The notes under the pieces: model-generated
What the model was told of the DNA's origin: nothing
Database searches by the model: none
Seen by the model: only the letters and a program-made list of their open reading frames with translations
Made by a program: the position numbers and the translations under genes
Source: Cellvibrionaceae bacterium
GTDB taxonomy: Bacteria; Pseudomonadota; Gammaproteobacteria; Pseudomonadales; Cellvibrionaceae
NCBI GenBank assembly: GCA_030597965.1
Contig: JAUVQU010000110.1
Coordinates: 1-7,720, forward strand
Reading direction: 5' to 3'
DNA: 7,720 nucleotides
Shown here: positions 1 to 5,892 of the stretch, in pieces
Layout: every line of letters starts with the position of its first letter
How positions within the stretch are numbered: position 1 is the stretch's first letter

Positions 1-40
1 GCTTTTTGGCATTAAAAAACCATCCAAAATCGCACTAATT

Positions 41-68
41 TTTAGCCCTGTATGATTCGCGTTAAAAT
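41..68 (+). promoter_or_regulatory. Possible weak promoter ahead of the MATE relic
   Basis: A TAAAAT hexamer (63-68) resembles a sigma-70 -10 box. The best upstream partner, TTTAGC (41-46), lies 16 bp away and is a poor -35. A transcript would start near 75, almost on the ATG at 76, which opens only a 15-codon frame (MLNNLASPMRLNYAQ). The segment is AT-rich intergenic sequence and could also hold a divergent promoter for a gene left of the window. The call rests on hexamer resemblance alone. Confidence 0.22.
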
Positions 69-119
69 ACCCCCCATGCTCAATAACCTCGCCAGCCCTA
101 TGCGCCTCAACTACGCCCA

Positions 120-347
120 GTGAAAGAAATTGCCCCATGCGGCGGTTTGAGCGATGGCCTGGCTGCTGGTGTATCAAATTTAATAAGTAACACCATGCTC
201 GTGAACGTGGTGTTTATCGTTTTACCCGGGGCGTGGTTATTACAACCCTGGCACAATCAGGGCTTATGGCTTGCCTTTACCCTCCTAAACTTGAGCCGGG
301 GTCTTGGCCTATGGCTACCTAGATTAGAGCGCATAACATTCGGCTAG
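120..347 (+). pseudogene. Relic of a MATE/DinF-family efflux transporter (C-terminal end)
   Basis: The open frame gives 75 residues from a GTG. From about residue 12 it resembles the last two helices of DinF-like MATE exporters: DGL, six residues, N-L-I-S-N-T-M, then a hydrophobic stretch ending WLLQPW, then NQGLWLAFTLLNLSRGLGLWL. Complete members of the family have about 440-460 residues in 12 membrane helices, so only the end survives. Upstream reading hits a stop at 84-86 in this frame and no other frame continues the family. The ATG at 76 opens MLNNLASPMRLNYAQ and stops at 121-123; a shift there would join it to KEIAP, which loosely recalls the start of DinF proteins. A large internal deletion plus a frameshift is therefore possible, but that is inference. 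No function is expected. Confidence 0.55.
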
Positions 348-384
348 GATCACGTCTAGTTCACACCAAATATTCTCCGTTTCC

Positions 385-1194
385 TTGTATTTAGACGTTT
401 TTGAGTTATCTTCAAAGAGACCCTTAAACTTACAAACACGGCCTCACGCTGAGCTTCTTGCCTACAATGCCATGAACAATAGCGACATCCTTAAGATTCG
501 AAAAACCATCAGTGCTGCCATTGTTCTCGAGCAGCAAAGCCATCACATGGCTGGGCGTTTACGAGCAATTATCCCAACGCTACATAATGCAATCCGCCTG
601 CCAGAAGATCGTGCCGCAGAAGCGCTGCTACACTTTGTTCATCGATATATTAAACACGTACCCGACTGCCTTGAGGCCTTTAGCAGCATCATTGATAAGA
701 CCAGCGTTAATGATCCTATTGAAGTGTTTCTCAATATTGCTAAAGACTATTTTTTAAGCCCTCCGGAGGTTATTGCCGATCATCTTGGGCTGGACGCTCT
801 GCTGGATGAAGCCTACCTGGCTCATCGTCTGATGGAGGAGGTAAACGATCGTTGTATCAATGCCAATGGTACGCCGCTAGCACCAATAGATATGACTCGA
901 GCCAATCTCGTCGCTCACTATTTAATTGGTGAGGAGTTTGCTAATCAGCTGGATACTGCCGTGTGTTATTCCCTTGAGCAGCTGTTGTCACATGACAATA
1001 TTTTGCAGCAAGCGCCACTACAGGGTTTCATGGCCGATCGTAGTCGTGACAACTGGAATAAAGATCTGAAAAAATGGCCCTGTTTGGCCGACAGTGTGGA
1101 TATTATCCTGGATTTTTCAGTGCCTGAATTTGACAAGGCCCCGACACATAACGAGATCAAAAAACCCGAACCAAAAAACAAAAAGTTGCATTAG
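385..1194 (+). CDS. Uncharacterised soluble, mostly helical protein
   Basis: I do not recognise this family. The 269 residues start at TTG 385; an ATG at 472 would give 240 residues. The frame is open back to 337, and neither start has a convincing ribosome site. The stretch from RPHAELLAYNAM (about 19-30) to EQQSHHMAGRLR (49-60) looks like a conserved protein core, which favours a start upstream of 472. There is no signal peptide, membrane segment or metal-binding cysteine cluster. The body has helix-type composition with many Leu, Ala, Glu and His (for example HHMAGRLRAIIPTL and HFVHRYIKHVPD). The tail after about residue 253 is lysine-rich and probably disordered (EIKKPEPKNKKLH). It converges on yheV with 46 bp between and no clear terminator. 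The call as a real gene rests on its long frame and protein-like composition. Confidence 0.7.
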   Translation: MYLDVFELSSKRPLNLQTRPHAELLAYNAMNNSDILKIRKTISAAIVLEQQSHHMAGRLRAIIPTLHNAIRLPEDRAAEALLHFVHRYIKHVPDCLEAFSSIIDKTSVNDPIEVFLNIAKDYFLSPPEVIADHLGLDALLDEAYLAHRLMEEVNDRCINANGTPLAPIDMTRANLVAHYLIGEEFANQLDTAVCYSLEQLLSHDNILQQAPLQGFMADRSRDNWNKDLKKWPCLADSVDIILDFSVPEFDKAPTHNEIKKPEPKNKKLH

Positions 1195-1240
1195 GGGCAA
1201 GCTAGGAAGGTATAGGACGGGACGACCCACCCAGGCTCAA

Positions 1241-1492
1241 TCAATCCTTTTTACCCGTTGGCGGAGTAAACTGCAGCACCTGGGTTTCCGACTTTACTTT
1301 TTCTTCCGGCTGATTCACCCGCGTGTCCAACTCTTGCGTATTATTTTGAAAGCGCATCTCATCGGAATAACCGCAACTCACACATTCGCGGTAATCCTTA
1401 CCCTCTTTTGAATAGGCGACAATCTTGTCCATCGCCGAACACTTGGGGCAGATCGCGCCAGCGATAAAACGCTTTTTTTCTGAAAAACTCAT
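1241..1492 (-). CDS. yheV: YheV-family small zinc-ribbon protein
   Basis: This 83-residue protein opens with the YheV signature KRFIAGAICPKC (residues 7-18) and has two CxxC pairs, C15/C18 and C37/C40 (RECVSCGY), which would bind one zinc as a zinc ribbon. Family members are about 65-80 residues; this one has a longer, charged and presumably disordered tail (residues 50-83). The family is annotated as putative metal-binding and no biochemical role is established to my knowledge. AGGTG precedes the ATG by four bases on the minus strand and supports this start. It lies 78 bp downstream of prlC in the same direction, an arrangement I recall in other gammaproteobacteria, so the two may be co-transcribed with the REP-like element inside the gap. 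Confidence 0.87.
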   Translation of the reverse strand: MSFSEKKRFIAGAICPKCSAMDKIVAYSKEGKDYRECVSCGYSDEMRFQNNTQELDTRVNQPEEKVKSETQVLQFTPPTGKKD

Positions 1493-1515
1493 TGTGCACC
1501 TGTCTATATTTAAGC

Positions 1516-1547
1516 ATTCGCCTGCAAGGCAAGCTCCTACAAGCGAT
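1516..1547 (-). repeat. REP-like palindromic element (single copy)
   Basis: Read on the minus strand this is TGTAGGAGCTTGCC followed by TTGCAGGCGAA, which closely follows the layout of Pseudomonas REP sequences (TGTAGGAGC head, palindromic core, GCGA end). The core GCCT-gca-AGGC (1520-1530) forms a short hairpin, and an outer TCGC (1518-1521) pairs with GCGA (1543-1546). It sits in the 78-bp gap between prlC and yheV. REP elements between co-directional genes often act as transcript-stabilising or attenuating hairpins and are spread by RAYT transposases. No second copy and no RAYT gene is in the window. Confidence 0.55.
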
Positions 1548-1570
1548 AAGGTTTAATTCTTGAGCCGTCT

Positions 1571-3616
1571 TTATACAATACCTGAATGACGCAACAGGGC
1601 TTCTGTATTTGGCTCTCGGCCTCGAAAGCGCTTAAACAAAGCCATGGCATCTTCCGAACCGCCGCGCTGAAGAATACTTTCTAAAAACTGCTGTCCAGTC
1701 TCGGCATTAAAAATACCGTCTTCCTCAAACTTGGAGTAGGCATCACTGGACAAGACTTCTGCCCACTTATAACTGTAGTACCCCGCCGCATAGCCACCCG
1801 CAAAAATATGACCGAAGCTATTTTGAAAACGGTTAAATTTCGGAGGAATAACCACCGCCACGTCATGACGCACATCGTCCAGCACTTTTTGCACATCAAC
1901 GCTTTCACCGGATAAATAGTTGCGATGCAAACGAAAATCGAACAATGAAAACTCCAACTGTCTGACCATTTGCATGGCCGATTGGAAATTTTTGGCCGCC
2001 AACAGGCTATTCAACAGTGACTCCGGCAACGGCTCACCAGTCTCATAATGACCAGAGATCATTGGAATCACTTCGCGCTCCCAACACCAGTTTTCTAAAA
2101 ACTGACTGGGAAGCTCTACCGCATCCCAGGCCACACCAGTGATGCCACTTACTGCAGCTGCCGTAATTTCTGTCAGCATGTGATGCAAGCCGTGGCCAAA
2201 CTCATGGAACAAGGTGGTGACTTCACCGTGGGTTAGCAGTGAAGGGGTATCACCCACCGGGGGCGTAAAGTTACAGGTTAAAAACGCCACAGGTAATTGC
2301 AGCTCACTAGCGCCATCGACCGATCGCATACGACGCACACGACAATCCGCCATCCACGCTCCGCCACGTTTGTTGTCACGAGCGAACATATCCAAATAAA
2401 ATTCAGCAATCACCTGGCCGGCGCGTTTGATTTGGTAAAAGCGTACATCCTCATGCCAAACGTCCGCTTCGACCTTATCAATATCTATGCCGAACAGTTG
2501 TTGAGCAACGGCGAACATCCCGGCAACCACCGTATCGGCAGGAAAGTACGGCTTTAACTCTTCTTGAGAGATCGCATACGTCTGCTCGCGTAATTTCTCA
2601 CTGTAATACGCCAAATCCCACGCCAACAATTCAGATAAACCATCGATGGATTGAGCAAAATTACACAGCTCGGCGTAATCTTTTACGGCAGCCGGTTTAC
2701 TCTTTTCTGCCAGCTCTACTAAAAAAGCCTCCACTTGATCACAGGACTCCGCCATTTTAGTAGCCAGTGATCGCTCCGCGTAATTTTCAAACCCTAACAG
2801 CTGCGCCAATTCATGGCGAAGCGCCAAGGTTTCTTCTATCAATGCCGAGTTATCCCACTCGCCCGCATTGGGACCGATCTCCGATGCTCTAGAAACATAG
2901 GCCCGGTAAACTTCTTCTCTCAAATTTCGGCTTTGCGCGTGCATCATCACCGCGAGATAAGACGGCATATCCAGTGTCAGCGCGTAGCCCGCTTCCCCTC
3001 GCTGCTCAGCCGTCTGCTTAGCCAGCGCCAGCGCATTGTCGGGCAGGCCCGCCAAATCACCCTCAGTAACAAATTTACTCCAGCCTTGCGTGGCATCGAG
3101 TATGTTGTTGGAAAACTGCGTGCCTAACTCAGACAGTCGCTCTTTAATCTCAGCAAAACGTCGCTTCTTATTTCCCGGCAAGGCTACACCGCTTAACTTA
3201 AAATCCCTGAGCGCATTGTCCACCACCTTCCTTTGCTGAAGGCTTAGATTTTGGTATTCAGCACTTTCTGCCAACTGTTCATAGGCACTGTACAACTCAT
3301 GATTCTGGCCCACCTCGGTACTGTAGCGCGTCAATTCTGCTATGCCTGCGGTATAAGCCTCACGTAACGCCTCCGTGTTTTTCACCGCGTTTAAATGGGA
3401 TACCGGTGACCACATATTATTGAGCCTGTCGTCCTGCTCTTCGAGCGGTGCCACCAAACTATCCCAAGTTGGTGCTGTATGTTGGGCGCGATCAACGGCG
3501 TCTTTCAGGGCAGTGCGGCACCCATCAAGCACTTGATGTAAAGCCGGCTGAATGTGCTCAATGTCGATTTCAGAGAACGGGGGCCGAGGTGTAGAAGTCA
3601 TGAGAGGGTTTGTCAT
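1571..3616 (-). CDS. prlC: Oligopeptidase A, M3-family zinc metallopeptidase
   Basis: PrlC cleaves short peptides in the cytoplasm, including degraded signal peptides. The 681 residues match the family length (E. coli OpdA has 680). The zinc site is HEFGH, with H471 and H475 as ligands and E472 as the catalytic base. The third ligand is most likely E501 in VELPSQFLENW, placed as in thimet oligopeptidase and neurolysin. The tyrosine-rich substrate loop FAGGYAAGYYSYKW (605-618) is intact. The N-terminal three-quarters is the helical lid that restricts access to small peptides. The start MTNPL matches the E. coli N-terminus; a second Met at residue 6 is a less likely start. It diverges from the carbonic-anhydrase gene across 133 bp and is followed by yheV. 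No frameshift or missing motif was seen. Confidence 0.97.
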   Translation of the reverse strand: MTNPLMTSTPRPPFSEIDIEHIQPALHQVLDGCRTALKDAVDRAQHTAPTWDSLVAPLEEQDDRLNNMWSPVSHLNAVKNTEALREAYTAGIAELTRYSTEVGQNHELYSAYEQLAESAEYQNLSLQQRKVVDNALRDFKLSGVALPGNKKRRFAEIKERLSELGTQFSNNILDATQGWSKFVTEGDLAGLPDNALALAKQTAEQRGEAGYALTLDMPSYLAVMMHAQSRNLREEVYRAYVSRASEIGPNAGEWDNSALIEETLALRHELAQLLGFENYAERSLATKMAESCDQVEAFLVELAEKSKPAAVKDYAELCNFAQSIDGLSELLAWDLAYYSEKLREQTYAISQEELKPYFPADTVVAGMFAVAQQLFGIDIDKVEADVWHEDVRFYQIKRAGQVIAEFYLDMFARDNKRGGAWMADCRVRRMRSVDGASELQLPVAFLTCNFTPPVGDTPSLLTHGEVTTLFHEFGHGLHHMLTEITAAAVSGITGVAWDAVELPSQFLENWCWEREVIPMISGHYETGEPLPESLLNSLLAAKNFQSAMQMVRQLEFSLFDFRLHRNYLSGESVDVQKVLDDVRHDVAVVIPPKFNRFQNSFGHIFAGGYAAGYYSYKWAEVLSSDAYSKFEEDGIFNAETGQQFLESILQRGGSEDAMALFKRFRGREPNTEALLRHSGIV

Positions 3617-3631
3617 TAGTGGAGATGAGCC

Positions 3632-3659
3632 TTAACAATATCTATATAAAGTCTATAAG
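3632..3659 (+). promoter_or_regulatory. Candidate promoter for the carbonic-anhydrase gene
   Basis: TTAACA (3632-3637) and TATAAG (3654-3659) are separated by 16 bp and give a plausible sigma-70 promoter pointing at the carbonic-anhydrase gene, with a leader of about 80 nt. The 133-bp gap between divergent genes must hold two promoters. On the minus strand the region offers TTGCTT and AT-rich hexamers but no well-spaced pair, so no prlC promoter is called. Confidence 0.3.
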
Positions 3660-3666
3660 CAATCAC

Positions 3667-3704
3667 GTATCAGCGGTGCCATAATGGACGCCATGATACA
3701 CCGC
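3667..3704. repeat. Two interleaved inverted repeats in the prlC/carbonic-anhydrase gap
   Basis: TATCA (3668-3672) is complementary to TGATA (3694-3698), and the adjoining GCGGTG (3673-3678) to CACCGC (3699-3704). The arms run a-b-a'-b', so the two stems cannot coexist as simple hairpins. They are either alternatives or two halves of a pseudoknot. A short ATGG-acg-CCAT hairpin (3684-3694) sits in the spacer. The element would fall in the 5' leader of the carbonic-anhydrase mRNA if the candidate promoter is right. Chance is a real possibility for arms this short. Confidence 0.3.
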
Positions 3705-3738
3705 CACGGGCGACCAGCCTATTGGCGCTCCAACAAAA

Positions 3739-3743
3739 AAGGA
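3739..3743 (+). promoter_or_regulatory. Ribosome-binding site that fixes the carbonic-anhydrase start
   Basis: AAGGA lies six bases before the ATG at 3750. The in-frame ATG at 3684 would add 22 residues (MDAMIHRHGRPAYWRSNKKGF…) that are not part of the family, so translation most likely begins at 3750. Confidence 0.75.
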
Positions 3744-3749
3744 TTCACG

Positions 3750-4289
3750 ATGAGTTTTTCTGTCAGCGCATTTCAAGACATCACGCCTACTTTTGATGAA
3801 ACCGTTTATATCGACCCCGCCGCCCGAGTCATTGGCGATGTCGTGCTGGGAAAAGATTGTTCCGTTTGGCCCTTTGCCGTTATTCGTGGCGACATGCACC
3901 GTATTCGCATTGGCGACCGAGTCAGCGTGCAAGATAACTCTGTATTGCATATCACACACGCAGGCCCCTTTAATGCCGATGGCTGGCCATTGATCATTGG
4001 CAGTGACGTCACCATTGGTCACAACGCTGTATTACACGGCTGCACGGTTGGGGACCGTGTACTCGTAGGTATGGGCGCGATGGTTATGGATGGCGCCGTT
4101 GTTGAAGATGACGTGGTGATTGGCGCGGGCACATTAGTGCCCCCCGGGAAGCGCCTGGAAAGTGGCCATTTGTACTTGGGCAGCCCCTGTAAGAAGATTC
4201 GCCCCCTAAGCGAAAAGGAAATGAACTTCTTTACCTATACCGCTGGAAATTACGCAAAGCTAAAGAACCAATACCTGGAAGAAAAATAA
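3750..4289 (+). CDS. yrdA: Gamma-class carbonic anhydrase-like protein (YrdA/PA0066 type)
   Basis: A 179-residue left-handed beta-helix (hexapeptide-repeat) protein of the cytoplasm, with the family's usual length. Turns such as IGD, IGSDVTIG, VGDRVLVG and VIGAG form the repeats. The probable metal ligands are H70 (SVLHITH), H91 (TIGH) and H96 (VLHGC), contributed across subunits of a trimer. The conserved IRGD (R47, D49) and QDNS (Q61, N63) residues of the Cam-type site are present. The C-terminal KRLESGHLYLG-P block and PYTAGNY-like ending (FTYTAGNY) are typical of YrdA. Zinc or iron-dependent CO2 hydration is the family activity, but YrdA proteins have shown little or none in tests I know of, so the in vivo role is open. 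It diverges from prlC, as I recall for Pseudomonas. Confidence 0.93.
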   Translation: MSFSVSAFQDITPTFDETVYIDPAARVIGDVVLGKDCSVWPFAVIRGDMHRIRIGDRVSVQDNSVLHITHAGPFNADGWPLIIGSDVTIGHNAVLHGCTVGDRVLVGMGAMVMDGAVVEDDVVIGAGTLVPPGKRLESGHLYLGSPCKKIRPLSEKEMNFFTYTAGNYAKLKNQYLEEK

Positions 4290-4308
4290 CTTAAATCGCT
4301 CAATTTTC

Positions 4309-4353
4309 ATTCAGCAAAGATTCAGCCCCCCTCAGGCTTAATGCAATTGTAAT
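4309..4353 (+). promoter_or_regulatory. Operator-promoter of the first repeat-protein gene (ATTCAG direct repeats)
   Basis: ATTCAG occurs at 4309-4314 and 4320-4325, exactly 11 bp apart, with a third TCAG at 4332-4335. The block TCAGGCTTAATGC (4332-4344) matches the second gene's promoter at 12 of 13 positions. A TGTAAT -10-like hexamer follows at 4348-4353, 12 bp beyond the last TCAG. No -35 consensus lies at the proper distance (GCCCCC), which suggests an activator-dependent promoter. Six-base direct repeats in an 11-bp period are the usual target layout of OmpR/PhoB-family response regulators. The regulator itself is not in the window. Confidence 0.5.
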
Positions 4354-4382
4354 CAACAAAAGCGTTAAGCAAGAGGTGTCAC

Positions 4383-4775
4383 ATGAAAACATTATTAGCC
4401 GCAACATTAACCACCATCGTCCTGGCCGCTGTTGTCGCCATGCCCGCACACGCCGAACGGAAAGACGACCGCCGTGAGCACCGTGGGGACAAGCAAGAAC
4501 ATAGGGAAAGCCAGCGAGATCACAGGCGGGATTACCGCGTAGACCGTAGAGACCACGGGCGTGATCATTACGCACATCGCTCATATAAACGGTCTGCTCA
4601 TATTCGTTCTCACTCCAGCGCTCACCATCGTCAAGGGCATAGATACAACCGTCGTTATTCACACGGTTATAACTATCCGCGCCATTACGGATATGTTCGC
4701 CCATCACATCATGGCTATGCGTTCGGAATATCTCCGTTCAATAATTTCTACTTTAGTTACAGGCATAACCATTAA
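4383..4775 (+). CDS. Small secreted His/Arg-rich repeat protein
   Basis: Function unknown. The 130-residue product has a clear Sec signal peptide (MKTLLAATLT, hydrophobic core to about residue 20, AHA cleavage after A24). The mature 106 residues hold 17 His and 22 Arg and no Cys. Residues 26-58 form three 11-residue units (RKDDRREHRGD, KQEHRESQRDH, RRDYRVDRRDH) like those in the downstream gene. The C-terminal part is Tyr/His-rich and ends in an aromatic GISPFNNFYFSYRHNH. AAGAGG (4371-4376) six bases before ATG 4383 fixes the start. The composition suggests a periplasmic or outer-membrane protein that could bind metal ions, nucleic acid or anionic envelope polymers. It recalls RcnB-type His/Asp/Arg-rich periplasmic proteins only in composition. 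Assignment of any activity would be guesswork. Confidence 0.8.
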   Translation: MKTLLAATLTTIVLAAVVAMPAHAERKDDRREHRGDKQEHRESQRDHRRDYRVDRRDHGRDHYAHRSYKRSAHIRSHSSAHHRQGHRYNRRYSHGYNYPRHYGYVRPSHHGYAFGISPFNNFYFSYRHNH

Positions 4776-4791
4776 TGCAACATAACCACTC

Positions 4792-4845
4792 CGCACCTTT
4801 TACTGCATAACAATTTTTTGTAAAAGAAAAGGTGCGCTGTTATGC
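4792..4845. repeat. Interleaved 10-bp and 8-bp inverted repeats between the two repeat-protein genes
   Basis: CGCACCTTTT (4792-4801) is a perfect inverted match to AAAAGGTGCG (4827-4836). GCATAACA (4805-4812), inside that loop, matches TGTTATGC (4838-4845) beyond it, so the two hairpins are mutually exclusive. CTTTTAC (4797-4803) can also pair with GTAAAAG (4820-4826). The element is downstream of the first gene's stop and just upstream of the second gene's operator. No T-run follows either stem, so it is not a standard intrinsic terminator. It may protect or process the first gene's mRNA 3' end, or be a protein-binding site. Confidence 0.5.
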
Positions 4846-4864
4846 CCAATTTAAATTTACAGAT

Positions 4865-4898
4865 ATTCAGGATCGATTCAGGCTCAATGCGCTTAAAT
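4865..4898 (+). promoter_or_regulatory. Operator-promoter of the second repeat-protein gene (ATTCAG direct repeats)
   Basis: ATTCAG occurs at 4865-4870 and 4876-4881, again 11 bp apart. The second copy runs into TCAGGCTCAATGC (4878-4890), which differs by one base from the block before the first gene. TTAAAT (4893-4898) is a -10-like hexamer placed 11 bp after the last TCAG, and no -35 consensus is present. The likeness to the upstream promoter indicates shared control, probably by one OmpR-family regulator, and common descent. Confidence 0.5.
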
Positions 4899-4934
4899 AC
4901 GCTCCAACTTAAAGAGAAGCCAACAGAGGCCTTT

Positions 4935-5699
4935 ATGAAAATCTTATTAATGACCACTTTCTTAAGCCTGATAATTGCTGTGCCCGTTCAAGCGGCCCAC
5001 AGAAACGATCATCAAGAAGACCGACGCGATAATCGTCAGGATTTTCGTGAAGATCATAGAGGCGCCAAACAGGACTATCGCAAAGGCATGCACGATGCTC
5101 GCAAAGACCTCCGTGATGGTGGCGATAGACAGGCGTTTCGTAAAGATAAACGCGATACCAAACAGGATTTCCGCGAAGACATGCGTGATGCAAAGCAAGA
5201 TTTCAGGGAAGATCGTCGCGACGATCGCTATGGACATAAGCCTGTTCACAAAATTCCAAAGCACCGATATGAGCATCGCAACGGTCACAAGTTAATCATT
5301 GTCGCTCCACGCCATCGCAACTATCGTCACGTCACCGTTATTCGCCCGTATGGTCACGTATATTGGGGCTACGGCCACTACCATAACGACCACGATGCGT
5401 ATAAATGGTTAGCCTTTACTGCGATCACTTTAAAGGTGTTAGATAACATTAACGAAGAGGCTCAGCGTGAGCACGAAGCCGCACAAATTAAAGCCGCCAC
5501 CGCCCCAATTGGTGAAACTATCTACTGGGAAGATGGCTCGACTCACGGCTCTGTTACCGCGACCAAACAAGGCACCCGTGCCGGCGGTTTAACCTGCCGT
5601 GAGTTCCAACAGGAAGTGACTGTTGGCGGCGAAACAGAACAAGCTTACGGGACGGCCTGTTTGCAAGCAGACGGCGCATGGGAAATCGTGCCTGAATGA
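4935..5699 (+). CDS. Secreted protein: 11-residue repeats plus 17-kDa-antigen-like C-terminal domain
   Basis: The 254-residue product starts with a signal peptide (MKILLMTTFLSLIIAVPVQA, cleavage after A20 or A21). Residues 34-97 hold six copies of an 11-residue charged unit, such as KQDFREDMRDA (76-86) and KQDFREDRRDD (87-97); one copy is two residues short. A basic His/Tyr region (98-155) follows, then a moderately hydrophobic segment YKWLAFTAITLKVL (156-169). Residues 193-254 (GETIYWEDG, GSVTATKQG, CREFQQEVTVGG-TEQAYGTACLQADGAWEIV) resemble the C-terminal domain of RT0821/17-kDa surface antigens; C221 and C242 probably form a disulfide. There is no lipobox. AGAGG five bases before ATG 4935 sets the start; the in-frame ATG at 4842 would put the operator inside the gene and bury the signal peptide. 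The role is unknown, and an envelope location is likely. Confidence 0.85.
   Translation: MKILLMTTFLSLIIAVPVQAAHRNDHQEDRRDNRQDFREDHRGAKQDYRKGMHDARKDLRDGGDRQAFRKDKRDTKQDFREDMRDAKQDFREDRRDDRYGHKPVHKIPKHRYEHRNGHKLIIVAPRHRNYRHVTVIRPYGHVYWGYGHYHNDHDAYKWLAFTAITLKVLDNINEEAQREHEAAQIKAATAPIGETIYWEDGSTHGSVTATKQGTRAGGLTCREFQQEVTVGGETEQAYGTACLQADGAWEIVPE
5034..5225 (+). repeat. Protein-level 33-nt repeats encoding 11-residue units
   Basis: Six degenerate units encode residues 34-44, 45-55, 56-64 (short), 65-75, 76-86 and 87-97, with consensus x-Q/K-D-F/Y/L-R-x-D-x-R-D-A. The nucleotide copies have diverged well beyond the protein pattern, which indicates an old expansion kept by selection on the protein. 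An 11-residue period is that of hendecad helices, so an extended charged helix or coiled coil is a reasonable inference. Confidence 0.75.
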
Positions 5700-5746
5700 T
5701 TTTTTTAAAAATCCTTCTTTACTCTCCCAAGTGAAGTCCCTAGCTT

Positions 5747-5776
5747 GGCCGCCGTTAAAAGGCGGCCTTTTTATTT
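5747..5776 (+). terminator. Rho-independent terminator of the second repeat-protein gene
   Basis: GGCCGCC (5747-5753) pairs perfectly with GGCGGCC (5761-5767) across a seven-base loop (gttaaaa), followed by TTTTTATTT (5768-5776). It works for plus-strand transcription, 48 bases after the stop codon. The minus-strand reading has no T-run after the stem, so it would not end the converging fadB-like operon. The rest of 5700-5892 is AT-rich and shows no gene. Confidence 0.9.
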
Positions 5777-5892
5777 GAAGCCTCTGCCAGAAAGAAAAGT
5801 CATCTTCCGTATAAAAATATCATTCATAATAGTTGCCACAAGAAAATCTGAGTCAAAAAAAGAAAACCAGATCATAGATAATTTTAAGGGAG

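Noticed and set aside
966..1181. 71-codon open frame on the minus strand inside the uncharacterised gene
   Set aside because: It lies fully antisense to a longer, more protein-like frame and has no recognisable content or ribosome site.
3684..3749. In-frame upstream ATG extending the carbonic-anhydrase protein by 22 residues
   Set aside because: The extension has no family resemblance and no ribosome site, whereas AAGGA sits six bases before ATG 3750 and the protein then aligns from its start.
4842..4934. In-frame upstream ATG extending the second repeat protein by 31 residues
   Set aside because: It would bury the signal peptide and put the operator and -10 box inside the coding region; ATG 4935 has a good AGAGG at five bases.
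4933..5295. Overlapping long open frames on both strands within the second repeat-protein gene
   Set aside because: They follow from the repetitive, purine-biased codons of the real gene; the frame with signal peptide, ribosome site and antigen-like domain is the coding one.
5846..5872. ATCTG/CAGAT inverted repeat near the end of the fadB-like gene, considered as a minus-strand terminator
   Set aside because: The stem is only five base pairs with a 17-base loop, too weak to call, although TTTTCTT follows it on the minus strand.
5700..5892. Possible broken remainder of FadB (dehydrogenase domain) after the stop of the hydratase-like gene
   Set aside because: The minus-strand frames read into AT-rich sequence with stops and no nucleotide-binding GxGxxG motif, and the segment then meets the terminator of the converging gene.
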